From NCBI GenBank assembly GCA_021527695.1, contig JAKFAO010000009.1:620001-684000 (forward strand): 64,000 nt of DNA. The letters run 5' to 3'. Position numbers and translations under genes: made by a program. The DNA comes from Naematelia aurantialba (Eukaryota; Basidiomycota; Tremellomycetes; Tremellales; Naemateliaceae). The notes beneath the pieces are model-generated. The model did no database searches and was not told where the DNA came from. It saw only the letters and a program-made list of their open reading frames with translations. This document shows, piece by piece, positions 48,475 through 60,000 of this stretch (the first letter of the stretch is position 1; the number at the start of each line of letters is the position of its first letter).

Positions 48475-49951
48475 CTAGGCCTCGTAGATCCACTCCTGCC
48501 TCGAGAGCTTGTACTGGTTGACCTCGCTGGGACAGTCAGCTCGGCTATATCCGGATCCAGCGTCACTCGGCAGCACTCACCCGTTGAACCAGAGGCCGAT
48601 CTCGTGCTGAGCAGTCTCGACGGCGTCGGATCCGTGGCCTAGAGCAATCAGCGGTGTCTCTTGGCAGTATGGCCAACGCAAAGACTTACAGACGTTCTGT
48701 TTGGCGGCCGAGGAGGAACGCACCCGCGATCAGACATGCACGCAAGGACAGAGAAAGAGCACTCACCATGCCGACCTGGAGGGCGTAGTCGCCCCGGATG
48801 GTTCCTGCATGGGTGAGCTCGTGGTGCACCACAGGCGTGGCAACTCACCGGGCGCAGAGGCGAGAGGGTTGGTGGCGCCGAGCATGGCACGGCCGGTCTT
48901 GACGGCGTCAAGGCCCTCCCAGACCATGCCGACGACGGGGCCGGACAGCACTGCGGTGGGTCAGAGTTGTGCTCGAGGGGATCTCAGGGCTGCGTGCAAG
49001 AAAGAATACTCGAATGGGGAGGAAGAAGGACGAAAGAGGTAGATGAAGTATGCGAAAGAATTGACGAAACAAGACACCAAGGAAAGAGAAACGATCGTCA
49101 GAAAGAAGACGCACTGTACGCGACGAGGCGGGGGAAGAAAGGCTTGTCCTTGAGGTCTGCGTAGTGCTTCTCCAAGAGCTCCTGCGCGGCGTCAGCTGGA
49201 GCCGCAGAAGCAAATGTCAGCTGACTTTGGACGGCGAGAACATCTTCAAAGCGACGAGCTAGACAGGCGTCAGCTGGTTTGCGGTCAGAGAGGAGGCGGG
49301 GTACCTTGAAGCCGCGCTTCTCGAAGCGGGCGATGATTTCGCCGACGAGGCTGTGATGATCAGATATTGTTCGAGCTGCGGCTGCGGTTCGGTGGAGGGG
49401 GGTGGGGGGGGGGTAATACGAAGATGGAGAGGAGAGAGATCGGAGACCGAGACCGGAAAGGGAGGACGACAAGGCGGCAGGAGAGGCAGGAGAGGAGTAA
49501 GGGTAACAAGAGAAGGATGACAGTGTGGAGGACGAAGAGACGTACCCTCGCTGGACACCGTCCGGCCTGTGGACCGTGCGCACGTGGGGAGGTGCATAAG
49601 GACAGAGGGCCGAGCGGTCGAATGTCGCACGGGAGGACGAGGGAGCGAGGAAGTGCGGGGACGGTGCAAGGAGTGATACCTGGCGTCAGCTTGGCCAGAA
49701 CGAGCCAGAGGAACGGAATATGGACAGCCATGCACCAGGCCAGCGCTGAGGGGTGTTGAGGGGTGTTGAGGGGTGATGAGGGGTGATGAGGGGTGCTGAG
49801 GGGTGATGAGGGGTGATGAGGGGTGCTGAGGGGTGATGAGGGGTGATGAGGGGTGGTGAGGGGTGATGAGGGGTGATGAGGGAGTTGGAGGGGAGAGGGG
49901 AAGCACAGGTACTGACTTGACCATGATGTAAGTCTGCTCCGTGGTGGACAT
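48475..49951 (-). CDS. NDK1: Nucleoside diphosphate kinase (10 exons, one of 7 nt)
   Basis: Transfers the gamma phosphate between nucleoside tri- and diphosphates through a phosphohistidine. Minus-strand exons: 49951-49917, 49566-49546, 49350-49305, 49258-49226, 49181-49115, 48950-48849, 48804-48767, 48696-48690, 48638-48581, 48526-48475. The sum is exactly 152 residues, the canonical length, and the catalytic NVCHGSD His falls at position 118 as in other NDPKs. Other hallmarks: [67 protein letters not shown], and terminal QEWIYEA. Exon 2 is 21 nt and exon 8 only 7 nt (encoding N-V and the first base of Cys). The first intron, 49567-49916, is long and carries a decamer minisatellite. Confidence 0.96.
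49745..49885 (+). repeat. Decamer minisatellite (ggggtgatga)n in NDK1 intron 1
   Basis: About 13-14 copies of a 10 bp unit, ggggtgatga / ggggtgttga / ggggtgctga. Entirely within the first NDK1 intron. Confidence 0.95.
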
Positions 49952-50747
49952 GTTGAAGCTGAGGAGGGCGAGGTGAGAGAGGTGGTCTAGGTGGTCTAGG
50001 TAGTATAGGTAGGTGGACTTGCAGAAAGCCAAAGCGTTGCTGGTAGTCACTACTGGAGAAAGAAAGTCGGCGAGTGCCACATGCTTAAACGCCGCGTTCT
50101 CCCACGGTCGTCACGGCAGCCCTGGAATGTGGGGAAAGCGGGGGATCGGCACGGGATTATACGAGTACGCGCCAGTGTCGCGAGTTGTCTGGTCGGACGA
50201 GCTGTCGGATCTTCGTGTCGTCAAGCGGCATCTACGGCTCAATCTCCTCCATCGTACACTCGGTGTTCTCTATCGCGGCCGCCACGGCATATCATCTTCA
50301 ACGTCGTCACCGTCACCGTCACCGTCACCGTCAGTCACGGATCATCATCATCCCGCGCCCGTCCTTCACTTTCGTGTTACCTTTGCGGCAAGAACAGCTC
50401 CAGCTCAAACTCAGTTTCGGATTCTGCTTGCCCTGCCCTGCCCGACCGGCCTTGACGATCATTCATAGTAACTCGTCTTGCCTACCGACATTCGCACTAC
50501 ACCGCCTTGACAGTCGTGAACCGTGAACCGTGAACCGTGAACATCGTGAATCGTGAACATCGTGAACCGTGAACATCGTGAATCGTGAACATCGTGAATC
50601 GTGAACATCGTGAACCGTGAACAATCACGCTACTCTCGCCTTGACATCTAACGACCGCTACTCGCCTGCCGGGCTTTCAGCGAACCTTCTCAGCGCCCAG
50701 CCCCACTTCACTCGCCTTGCCTATCGAAGCATACTCTGACACTAGCG
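49952..50747. promoter_or_regulatory. Divergent intergenic region NDK1 / 50748 gene
   Basis: 796 bp between divergent starts, holding both promoters. It contains a (ccgtca)n hexamer run near 50305-50335 and a repeat array at 50515-50622. Alternate plus-strand frames here are low-complexity and unconvincing. Confidence 0.5.
50515..50622 (+). repeat. Tandem repeat of cgtgaaccgtgaacat units
   Basis: About 7-8 imperfect copies built from 'gtgaaccgtgaacatc' / 'gtgaatcgtgaacatc', located about 125-230 bp upstream of the start at 50748. Confidence 0.93.
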
Positions 50748-51509
50748 ATGTCCGTCAAATTCACGCCGGGCCCCCACCCGACCTCGCAGTCCCGCACCGT
50801 CAGCGCCTCCCACGTCCTCTCGCACACGCTTTCCATTGCAGGCGCCAGCGACGCCCCGTCGGCGCCCTCGTCGTCCCTCTCCACGCCGTCTCGCGTGGAC
50901 GGGCCGCACGCGCACTCGCAGCTGCACTCGCAATCGCAGCCTCCATCGCAATCACACTCGCAATCGCACTTGACGCCGTCGCGCGTCCCCGACGTACCGC
51001 ACTCGACGCCGACCTCGATCTTCCTGCGAAGCGGCGGTGACGGGACAGGGCATGGGACTGGGACTGGGACTGGGAATGGGAATGGGAATGGGACGGGGGA
51101 CGTGACCCCAAGCACCGGGTCACCACTGTCCATGTCGTTCCGCCCGCGCGCGTTCCGCGAGCCCGCCAACGACCCTTCCCGCCGCGCCAACTCCGACACC
51201 GACCTCGAGCGCCAACCGCTCTTACCTGCATCTGCAGGAAATGCCGGGCGCAGATACCCCAACGCCAACGCCAACCCCAACCCCAACGCCAACCCCAACG
51301 CCAATGCTGACGCCGATGCCGCCGATGCCGGTGTCGATGGCGTCGGAGCGCGGGGATGGGCAGGGGGATGGAGGGCCAAGGCGTACCCGGCGCTCGTCGG
51401 CGTCGGCGTGGTGCTGGTCCTCGGTCTGGCGGGGCTCGGCGGGTGGAGGCTCGGCATGGGCGAGGGCGGGGGCCGCTGGCCCGGTGGCCCGCACTTCGTC
51501 CCCCAGTAG
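50748..51509 (+). CDS. Hypothetical single-pass membrane protein, low complexity
   Basis: Unrecognised 253-residue single-exon protein. The N-terminal two thirds are Ser/Pro/His/Gln-rich and disordered, with a GTGTGTGNGNGNGTG run and an (NANANPNP) run produced by short coding repeats. It also carries a DLERQPLLP patch that resembles an acidic dileucine sorting signal (inference). Near the C-terminus is one transmembrane helix (about 213-233, ALVGVGVVLVLGLAGLGGW), followed by a short Gly-rich tail. The layout suggests a tail-anchored or type II endomembrane protein. The start ATG has an ordinary context (gcgATGtcc). The coding call rests mainly on the clean frame and the transmembrane segment. 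Confidence 0.5.
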   Translation: MSVKFTPGPHPTSQSRTVSASHVLSHTLSIAGASDAPSAPSSSLSTPSRVDGPHAHSQLHSQSQPPSQSHSQSHLTPSRVPDVPHSTPTSIFLRSGGDGTGHGTGTGTGNGNGNGTGDVTPSTGSPLSMSFRPRAFREPANDPSRRANSDTDLERQPLLPASAGNAGRRYPNANANPNPNANPNANADADAADAGVDGVGARGWAGGWRAKAYPALVGVGVVLVLGLAGLGGWRLGMGEGGGRWPGGPHFVPQ

Positions 51510-52204
51510 ACGGGCGTCCACGGCGCGGTTACGTTCCCACGACGCGGTTCCGTGCGTTGGCGTGGTGGTTTCCGTCGCCGCCTCTAGCTGTAGTGGTTCC
51601 CTTGCCGACGTCGTTGTTTCCTTGCCGACGTCGTTGTTTCCTTGCCCGCTCTATCGCTGTTTCCTTGCCCGCTCTATCGCTGTAGTGGTTCCCTTCGAGC
51701 GACACGCTCCATACCCCGAGTCCCGAGTCGATCGTCCGCTGCGGACCCACGTGTTGTACCAGTCAAAAGGCGAGCGCCATACCAGTAGTGTAGCTTTCGC
51801 GTCAGAAGAGGATACCTCCCGTGCCAGTGTCTTGCTGTGTTGTACAAGGTCAGAAGGAGATAGCTGTACGAATACATCAGTAGTTGGTATGTCTGCACGT
51901 CGAAAGAGAGATCACAGGTCATAGTATTGTTCACGTCTCGACAGCCCTTGAACGTATTATACGATGCAGTCTCCTATGATACTACGCCTCCTACGATACA
52001 CGCCCCTTATGACACGACGCCGCCTGATGTGATTTGACGCCGTCTTATATAATCCTATGCCTCCCTGTAAGATATGCCTCCTTATGATAGATACGTGTAC
52101 ACCTATGTCTCGAACCGCCCCCGCTCCATGCCCACATCCTGCGCTGCGGCTCTTCGCCCCCAACGCGACTTACACGCGCACTGCGGCTCTTCCCCCAACG
52201 CAAC
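51510..52204. other. Convergent intergenic region 50748 gene / aquaporin
   Basis: 695 bp. It holds a short tandem repeat 'ttccttgccgacgtcgttg' / 'ttccttgcccgctctatcgctg' (about 51598-51690) and a family of 'tatgatacgacgcc' like units (about 51955-52090). No gene seen. Confidence 0.5.
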
Positions 52205-53819
52205 TTACACCTCCTGCATGGGCGATGCCTCCTCCTCTGTCGCGTCGGCGCCGGGGTTAACATTCCTGTGCACGGTCAGCGCTGGGTCGAGCCGTGGCAG
52301 ATCAAGGCAGACGAGGACGTACCAGTAGTGCACGTATTTCAGGAACACGTAAAAGCCAGTGGCGAGCAGTGCGCCGAGTGTCGGTCCGAGCCCTGTCCTG
52401 TCAGCGTGTATCCGTACGGCGACATATCGCCAGAGTCCCGCCAGGTCCAGTCACAGTGCCATCACAATCCCGTCACAGTCCCGTCTGGGTGACAAAGTAA
52501 TCGAGGCGACTTTGCATGCTCCCCAACTCACAGTAGATCCAGTGCGAGTGGTCAAACCCCGAGATACACGCCGGCCCAAACGCACGCGCGGTGCTGGCGG
52601 TGTCAGCGCTGCACACTGGTACAGGGCATGGGGGCCTAGGGACTCACTTGACTGCGCCGCCAGTGAACTGGACGGAAAACATCATGACGGCAAACAGAGT
52701 AAACCCAAGCGACATGGGTGCCAAGGGCGTCATGTTTGACTTTTCTGCGCGGGTCAGCCGAGAGTCCTCGGCCCGATCGGATGAGCAGGGATAGGGATAA
52801 GGACACTATTTGCTCGACACGACAGACAGGAAGATTTGCTCGGCGCGACAGACAGGAAGATTTGCTCGACACGACAGCCACGAGATATTGCTGGACGTGG
52901 AAGTGAAGAGAAACACCTAACGCACCAGCAGCAAGCATGAGGACGGCAATGACAAGCCCCGCCGTGGTGAACATCTCGATAAAGACACCCTGGGTCCGGC
53001 TCGTGCCGTTCGACAAGGCCACGCCGGCCTGGAGGGCACCGGGCGTGAGGGCGTCCACAATGGCCGCCGCAACGATGCCGCCGACCATCTGCGCAAAAGA
53101 CACCACTGCGGGGTCAGTACTGTCAGATATTCGAGATTCGTGCCACATTTATTCGCCCCCAACAATTCGGTGGACAGAGTCCATCTCGACCGATCTTTGG
53201 TAACGGGGGAGGAGTGGGTGTTGCGAAAGGGGATGGGCGTGTGTTGCGAAAGGGGGAGGGAAGAGAGCGGAAGGGTAAGAAGCGGGCCACTCACAAACAA
53301 AACGCAGCGGCTTGATCACGCCGATAAGGACGAGTGCGAGCGATACCGAGGGATTGAAGATACTCCCTGTTGCGCGGAAGAAGACCGAGGCAAAGGCGAA
53401 CAGGCTGATGCCAAACGCCGCGCTGACGTAGAACGCCGACTAGACGGGCATAAGCACTAGCACTGAGCAACACTACACACTGTCTCTGTCTGGCGCGACG
53501 CGTGCCTGGGTGATTGGACTCACGATAATCTTGGAGGCGGCATCGCCGACTGCCTGAGTGCCGTCTGCCGCGGTGGGCTGGGCGGCCGCTGTGAGCTGTA
53601 CGGCGCCGAGCGCGAACATCAAAAACAGCACGGTCCCGACAAACTCGCCCTTGAAAGCTGTCAGCGTCTGCAGGATCCACGAAACAGACGACACTTGGCG
53701 CCTGTAGGCGCTGCCGACGTGCCAGGGAAACGCATGGAGAGGACATGACATACGACCATGGCGACGAGATCGTTCTTCAAGTCTGCAAAGACCTCCTTGC
53801 GGCCTGAGCGTTTGGGCAT
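52205..53819 (-). CDS. Aquaporin (MIP family) with NPS and NTA motifs
   Basis: Membrane channel for water or small solutes. Minus-strand exons: 53819-53754, 53649-53524, 53439-53295, 53105-52926, 52744-52648, 52593-52532, 52392-52205; 287 residues with six predicted helices. Family landmarks: EFVGTVLFLMFALG in helix 1, ATGSIFNPSVSLALVLIG (first half-helix, NPS instead of NPA), FAQMVGGIVAAAIV, GVFIEMFTTAGLVI, FTGGAVNTARAFGPA (second half-helix, NTA instead of NPA, followed by the usual Arg), and HWIYWLGPTLGALLA. The last intron splits the NTA motif after the Asn. An aquaglyceroporin-type Asp after the second motif is absent, which favours a water channel, but the altered first and second boxes make selectivity uncertain. 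Confidence 0.9.
52795..52890 (+). repeat. Tandem repeat in an aquaporin intron
   Basis: Three to four copies of a 27 bp unit (aagatttgctcgacacgaca gacagg) fill the intron 52745-52925. Confidence 0.9.
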
Positions 53820-54601
53820 GGTGGCTGCGTGGGTTGTCTGTTGACAAGTAGAAGCGAACGTGTAGGCGAGAAGAGAGAAAGATGCTATCGAGAGCCCAGA
53901 GTCAAGCAGTCAAGAAATGTACAGCGGAAGGAAGGAAAGAAAGCAAGGCTGGCTTTGTTTGGTACGACAGTCGCACCAAGACTTCTTGTACGAGTACCAG
54001 CCATGACCGCATTCGTCTGCAGCGTGCATCCCCGAGCTCTGACGTCGTTGGTCGACTCCGAGAACATTCCTGATCAGACAGTCCCAATGCCAAAGTTACG
54101 ACAGGCAGGGATCGGTCTGCGTCATGGCACGGTGAGACACCGAAGCGTGCGGGACCCAACTGGGGGAGTACATTGGGGAGAAGGGGGGGGACGATAGCGT
54201 TACTCTGCGGATAAGCAGACCGCTTCCGTGACAGCCAGGCGGGGGAGGAGAGGGACGCCGATGAGATTCCCGTAGATCAACGAGTAGGGATCGACGACGG
54301 GGGCAGTCGAACGCAGGCGACGCAAGCCACGCAAAGACAAACGCAAGCAGCGTGACCCCGTCGGATGAGCACAACGAGAAAAAAAAAAACGCTTTTGGCA
54401 AGGCGCCACGGCAAAAGCGTAAGCGAAAACCATTGGAACGATCGTCCCCAATGACGGTGGAGCCAAGGCCCTGAGTCTGTGCCTGAGTGACGGGTTGACG
54501 CGCCTTTTCAGCCGGTGAGGTCGTCTGCACGCCTATTACCAGGCTAGACTTGCACGGAGCTTCACCTACTGACACGAGTCTCGTAGCGTCTCGGAGCTCG
54601 C
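53820..54601. promoter_or_regulatory. Divergent intergenic region aquaporin / NDUFAF3-like
   Basis: 782 bp holding both promoters. No convincing gene. An A run (about 54380-54390) and G run (about 54185) are present. Confidence 0.4.
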
Positions 54602-55577
54602 ATGAAATATCCAATGCAGATGGCGCTTGGCCGCGTACTGGGCTTGGGTGCGCCGCAGGCGTCCCGCAGTGTTCTCGCCCAATGCCACTTGCCATTCATC
54701 CCTCACCGTGGTGTGCACTCGACATCGCAATGTCTTCGGGCTGTCCGCCGTCGCTCTCGATCGCCGGCATCGGCATCAGCATCAGCACCAGCACCAGCAT
54801 CAGCATCAGCACCCGCTCCGTTCTATCCATGTAGGCTGCGGCTGGGACCTGCTGGTCGCAGGCTGGGACCCGCAGTCTGCCGGCTACCAGCTTCGTCCGC
54901 CCGCAGGCTACACACCACCCCCCGCCTACAGTCCCTGGAAAACATGTTCGACCCCACCCAGGCCCCGTCGTTGACCATCGCCCGCGTGACCGACCGCGGC
55001 TTTGAGCTCTCCGACGACCTGCTCATCCCTGGTGGCGTGGTGTTTCTCGACAGCCAGCCGTTGCTGTGGGACGTCAGTCCGCCTCGGGGGGATAGCGAGG
55101 CGACGTTGGAGCAGGCTTGGACGGGGTGGAATAGCGACCGATTTGGGGTGTTTGAGGTGGTGACGCCCAGGCCTGGTGGGTGTTTCGTCACCTCTTTCCT
55201 TTCGAACGTGCTGCTTCTTCGACGTTGAGTAAAGTCGGGAAAGCTGACCGTGGTCACACAGAAATACTTCTGTTCGGCACGGGAAGCAGGACGTTCCCTG
55301 TACCCCAGGAAATCAAAGACTACATCAGCTCTCTGGGCATCCAGCTGGACGTGATGGACTCGGTAAGTCGGAGTGCTGGTGCTCTGCTGCTGTTGGGTGG
55401 GAGCGCTACGGTGCCAGGCAGGAAGGGGGGGCAGCGGCGAATGAGCAGGACATGGCTGACGGCCAGCAGAGAAACGCAGCGTCTACGTACAACATGTTAC
55501 TGGAGGAAGGAAGGAAGGTGGCAGCGGCGCTGTGTCCCCTCGGCCATGTCGATGTGAGAACAGGCAAGAGGCGGTAG
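54602..55577 (+). CDS. Mitochondrial NDUFAF3/DUF498-like protein
   Basis: Probable complex I assembly factor 3 (Mth938/DUF498 fold) of the mitochondrial matrix. Exons: 54602-55175, 55262-55362, 55467-55577; 261 residues. The domain shows ITHFELSDD-like opening (GFELSDDLLIPGGVVFL), EILLFGTGSRTFPVPQEIKDYISSLGIQLDVMDS, and the end RNAASTYNMLLEEGRKVAAAL, all typical. The N-terminus to about 110 is Arg/Ser/Ala-rich with several possible starts (54602, 54617 and later) and fits a mitochondrial presequence. It also contains an (SA/PA) run from a 'atcagcacc' repeat. The exact start is uncertain. Domain recognition is firm; the complex I role is inferred from the family. Confidence 0.85.
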
Positions 55578-55804
55578 TGTGTGTTGGGACTGGTGTAGTC
55601 GGCTGATCTAGGGCGGGTAGAGGGCCGGCAGAGCAGGTGGTACTGGTCTAAACAGACGATTATTCGGCGTATTGGTCACCAGGCATCACTCATATGTAGC
55701 TTAGACAGGCAATGCATTGGGCTCCTGCACAACTATACTGCCGGCCATCTAGTGTCTTTTACGCATACGACCATCTCTCGCGACCTGCCTCATCGCGCTT
55801 GTCC

Positions 55805-56576
55805 TCAATCATACACTGCTTCATCAGCTCTGCAAGCAACTCGAGACGAGGGAAGGGTCGAGTCGAGGGAAGGGTCGAGACGAGGGAAGGGTCGAGTCGA
55901 GGGAAGGAGGGGAGGCAGCAACGCTTACCATGTATGAGCGCGTACCCGCCGATCCAAAATAACAAGAATCCAAGCACGTTCTCCTGTCCCAGGCCTAGTA
56001 GGCCCAACCACCCTCTCCACCGCTTGACAGCCCCGGACGGCGACCCCGCCCCGGCCGCTCCTGATGCACCGACGTGGGCTTGTGGGACGTACCGCGGCAT
56101 GTCGAGGTGGCACTTGAGGACGAGGATGCTGGCAGCGCTGAGGAGGGAGGTGAGTAGGTACAGCGCGAAGCCGCTCAGGTTGGTCAGGCCCAGGATGCCC
56201 GCGGTGAGGCCTGAGAAGCAGGCCGAGAGCTGTGAGGTTAGTATCGGGAGATGGGTCGAGGAGGGAGAGGAGCATAGATAGGAAACTAAATGGAGAGAGC
56301 AAGAAGCGGAGCAAGAAGCAGACGGTGGAAGAAGCAGACGGAGCAAGAAGCAGACGGAGCAAGAAGCAGACGGAGGGAAAGAAGAAAGGACCCGATGAAA
56401 GAGCAAGAAACACTCACAGTCGCCAGCGATGACAGTATCCGGACATTATGGACGACAGACGGCGGGTGCATCGGCGAGGCTGTGGGCGAAAAGGCCGACG
56501 ACGATGCCGTCGGCGGCGCTGCTGGTGGTTCGAGGGCGTTCATCGTTGCTGCACCTCGAGCGGAGGATATGTTCAT
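55805..56576 (-). CDS. EMC6: ER membrane protein complex subunit 6 (Emc6)
   Basis: Small subunit of the EMC insertase, which places tail-anchored and polytopic proteins in the ER membrane. Minus-strand exons: 56576-56418, 56229-55929, 55815-55805; 156 residues. Hallmarks: VVHNVRILSSLAT, then SGLTAGILGLTNLSGFALYLLTS, and LGFLLFWIGGYALIHVYD at the very C-terminus, the classic EMC6 ending. The final exon is only 11 nt; the acceptor at 55816 was chosen because it restores the conserved HVYD-stop. Both introns carry tandem repeats. An alternative start 36 nt downstream exists. Confidence 0.88.
55840..55925 (+). repeat. Repeat gtcgagacgagggaagg in an EMC6 intron
   Basis: About four copies of a 17-18 bp purine-rich unit in the intron 55816-55928. 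Confidence 0.85.
56300..56385 (+). repeat. Repeat agcaagaagcagacgg in an EMC6 intron
   Basis: Four to five copies of a 16-17 bp unit in the intron 56230-56417. Confidence 0.85.
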
Positions 56577-57025
56577 CAGACACTGGCGAGACTGGGACAG
56601 GTCTGGCTACTGACACGTGCAGGTTGGCCTGGTAGTCCCAGCTCCACCCTCAAACCACGTGCCAAGTGGCCGGGTGGTCTCCTCGGGCAAGTGCCTGACG
56701 GCGTCCTCCCGACCACTCTTTGCTGCTTCACCTGGTACACGACTATCGACGATCCCTGGAATCACTGACAGTGCTGCTGGCCGTGTGGCCGTCTGTACGT
56801 CGACATCTCCTCCTTTGCTGTATACGATATCGCCCGAATCCAGACTGTACATGGTGTATAGAGGCTAGATTGCACGCCGTACATGCCCAGCCCCGTTGCT
56901 CAGCCCCACGACCCACCTACCCACATCAACGAACCGCCACGACGCCGGTCCCCATCTTGCCTGACGATGCCTATACGCCCATTATCGACGTTCCACTCGA
57001 TCGTTCGCACAAAGGATCGACCGCC
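56577..57025. promoter_or_regulatory. Divergent intergenic region EMC6 / tail-anchored protein
   Basis: 449 bp between divergent starts. The plus-strand frame stays open back to about 56720, but the ATG at 57026 (ccgccATGgct) has the best context. Confidence 0.5.
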
Positions 57026-60000
57026 ATGGCTACTCACACTCTCACTCCCACCACCACTAGTGCAAAGGACCCTCTGCAAGATCCGTCTCCTCGGACCCCA
57101 CCGCCGCCGCCCACACCGTCACCCACGGCAGCACCCACGAGCCATTCTGCCGTACCCACACGCTCTCCGTCGCTCAAAGCGGCGGATTCAGGCGCGGATG
57201 CAGCAGACGGTGCCTGGGCTCCCCCTCCCCACGAACACTCGTCATTGTCACCCCCACCACCCAGCGCTCCCTCTTCTCGCCAGCACTCATCCTCCATCTC
57301 GTCTGTACGATTCGCAGACCCACCACGAAGAACGTCCATGACACTGGACAGAGCGTCTAATGGTACACCACCGGCACCGCACCCGCAACAGCAACAGCAA
57401 CCGCAACAGCAACTGAAGCCGCCACCCCAAGTGCATCCTCTCTCTCGACCCACCCTCGAAACAAGTACATCCCACCGATCCCTCAATGGAGCCATCCCAC
57501 CGAATAGTCACAATGCCGACCAATCCTCCTCCTCGCTCACTTCCCAGACCAACGGCCACGCGCCAATCCCGCATCCCCCGCCTCGGCAGGCGGCGTCCTT
57601 CGAGTCGCCCTTGCGCCGCGATCGCAATCGCGACGCCACTGTCCGCCGGCCAGAGTCCCTCATCCAGCATGGCAAGCGCGCATCCCTCGTCACGGGAGGC
57701 TACGAGACCAGCTCTAGCGACACCTCGTCCGCCGACCCACCCTCGTCGCAGCCGCGCATCAGCATCCTTCCCTCCCCTTCCTACGGTCCTGCTCGGACAA
57801 TGCCGAGACTCGGCTCGTCATCGAGGTCCGAGAACGGTCGCCGTCGCGCACAGACACTCGCCGCGCCGCCCGAGGAGAGCTCGCTCACAGGCACACCCAG
57901 CGCGGATATCAGCGGAACCAGCGATGCAGGTCGCGAACAGCTGCGAAAGTTTCCAAAACACCTCGAGCAGCCCGAAATTCGAGTACACCGCTCCAACTCG
58001 CTCCGCAGCCCGTCTCTACCTACCTCTACCCAGGCCCATCCTCACTCTCGCTCCTTCTCGCAACGATCCAGTCGGTCGCAACCGTTCCCTCGCTCCGAGT
58101 CTTCCGGCGCCGGGCACAGCCGCCTCCGGTCCGAGACGTCCAGCCGCGTGCCAAGTGCGGCCAAGATACCCGAGGAGCGCACCACCAGCAGCCCAGACAG
58201 TAGGAAGGGTAAAGAGAGGGAGCGGCCCCGCGGTCTCGCTGCCACTCTGGGGCTCGACGACTCGGGGATCAAAGATGCCGCCCTGACTCCCGGTAGGCAA
58301 ATGTCGGTAGAGCGCCAGCTGATGGCAGAACAAATACACAACCTGCTTGCCGACTCGGACGTGGCCATGGCAATGCGCATGATGTCGTCTCCTTTCGCGT
58401 CGCGACCGCCTATCCCGTCCCCCCGAACATTCTCTCCAGAATCCTCACGCGCAGCAACTCCCGTTCCCCCGCCTCCCCATGCAGAACCGTTCATAGCCTC
58501 TGCCCCTCCTCCGCTGACGGGCGAATCGCATCTCCGTGAACGCACCGATAGCGTTGCCTCGACCATCGTACACGTCAATTGGGACACATCACCACCGAGG
58601 CACAGCTTGGATTCTGACGTGAACAGGCAAGATCCCAGGAGGCGTCGAGCAAACAGTGTGGCAGTGCCGGAAGGTGGACATATCCCGTTCACACATCATG
58701 TCCCCGCTGTACTGGTAGAAAGCGACAGTGAGGGGGAAAAGCCCGAAGACCTGCTGCGGCCGCCTGCTCCTCTCGCCCAAGGGATAAACGGGTTACCGAA
58801 GAGCGCGAGTACGGGTAAACTCAAAGAGGGCGGTCGTAATAGGCTGTCCCACTTGTTCCATCTCAAGCGCAAGAAATCGCCCGACGTCCTGCCGCGGACG
58901 AATACCCAGTATGCCAATCCCAGCACGCCACTGCGAAACGCCATCCCTCCCGCCATCCCCGAGGCACCCAAGACCGACCATCAGAAGGAGCTGGTGCAGT
59001 CTGAGCGCGACGCGCTGATGCGGCGGAAGGAACAAGAGCGGCGGGATGCTGAGCTCGCTCAAGGTGAGCGAGATGATCCCGAATGCGCTGACCAGCAGAA
59101 CGCCGCTATCGCATCCTCACGCAGATCGCAGCACATCCCGAAGCGGAGCGGCACGCATTTCGTGCGTCGTCGCATTTCCGGGCGTACTACAATCACGTCT
59201 ATGACGGGATTGAGACCCCGCCAAAGCTGAATCCGCTGGCGGTGTTGCGCTGGAAACATCGTGTGGAGGAGCAGGCCGAGGCGAAGGCCCGCTGGGAAGA
59301 ACAGCGCAAGCTCCCACACGCGCCGGCGTGGTCGAGAAATGGCCCCGTGCACGACAGTCCCGTATCGATCGAGTCATCACGATACCGCCAGTCGGGCGAG
59401 TCGGCACGACCGACGTCGCTTGGCTCGTCGCGGCACGAACCACGTCGCAAAGGCCACGGATGGAGATACACCATGGAAGACGTCGCGGCCTACAAGTCCT
59501 GCGACGGCGCTGTCAACTACTTTATCCCGCCTCACGAAGACCCGGCGGCGTCGAGTGTTCTATCCGAACGTGCAATCTCGCCAAGACCGGAAAGCACGAC
59601 GAGCAAAAAGTCGGCCCTGGCTAAAATGCGCGTGACGTCGGCATCTGCCATCAGCCTCTTTGACGAACCGCCGCCGGAGCCTAGTCTCGCGCTGTCACGG
59701 AGCACGAGCGGCGAGACTGGCAGCCGCAATAACAGGCTGTCCCATCTTCCGCGCCACTCGCTGTCCTCTATGGCTCCGCACCAGTCGATGGCTCTCCTCA
59801 AAGTGCCGTTTGAGAAGCTTGGATCGGTGGGCAAGAAACGCACTCGCGAGGAGGAGCTCCCTCTGGACCAGCAGCATCAACAACAACAACAACAACAGCA
59901 GCAGCAGCAACAACAGCAACCACAGCAAGTGCGTCCACAACTGCCTGTCAAGCCTGCCATGATACCTGCTCGTGCTGCTCGAGATGCGGCTCAGGCCCCG

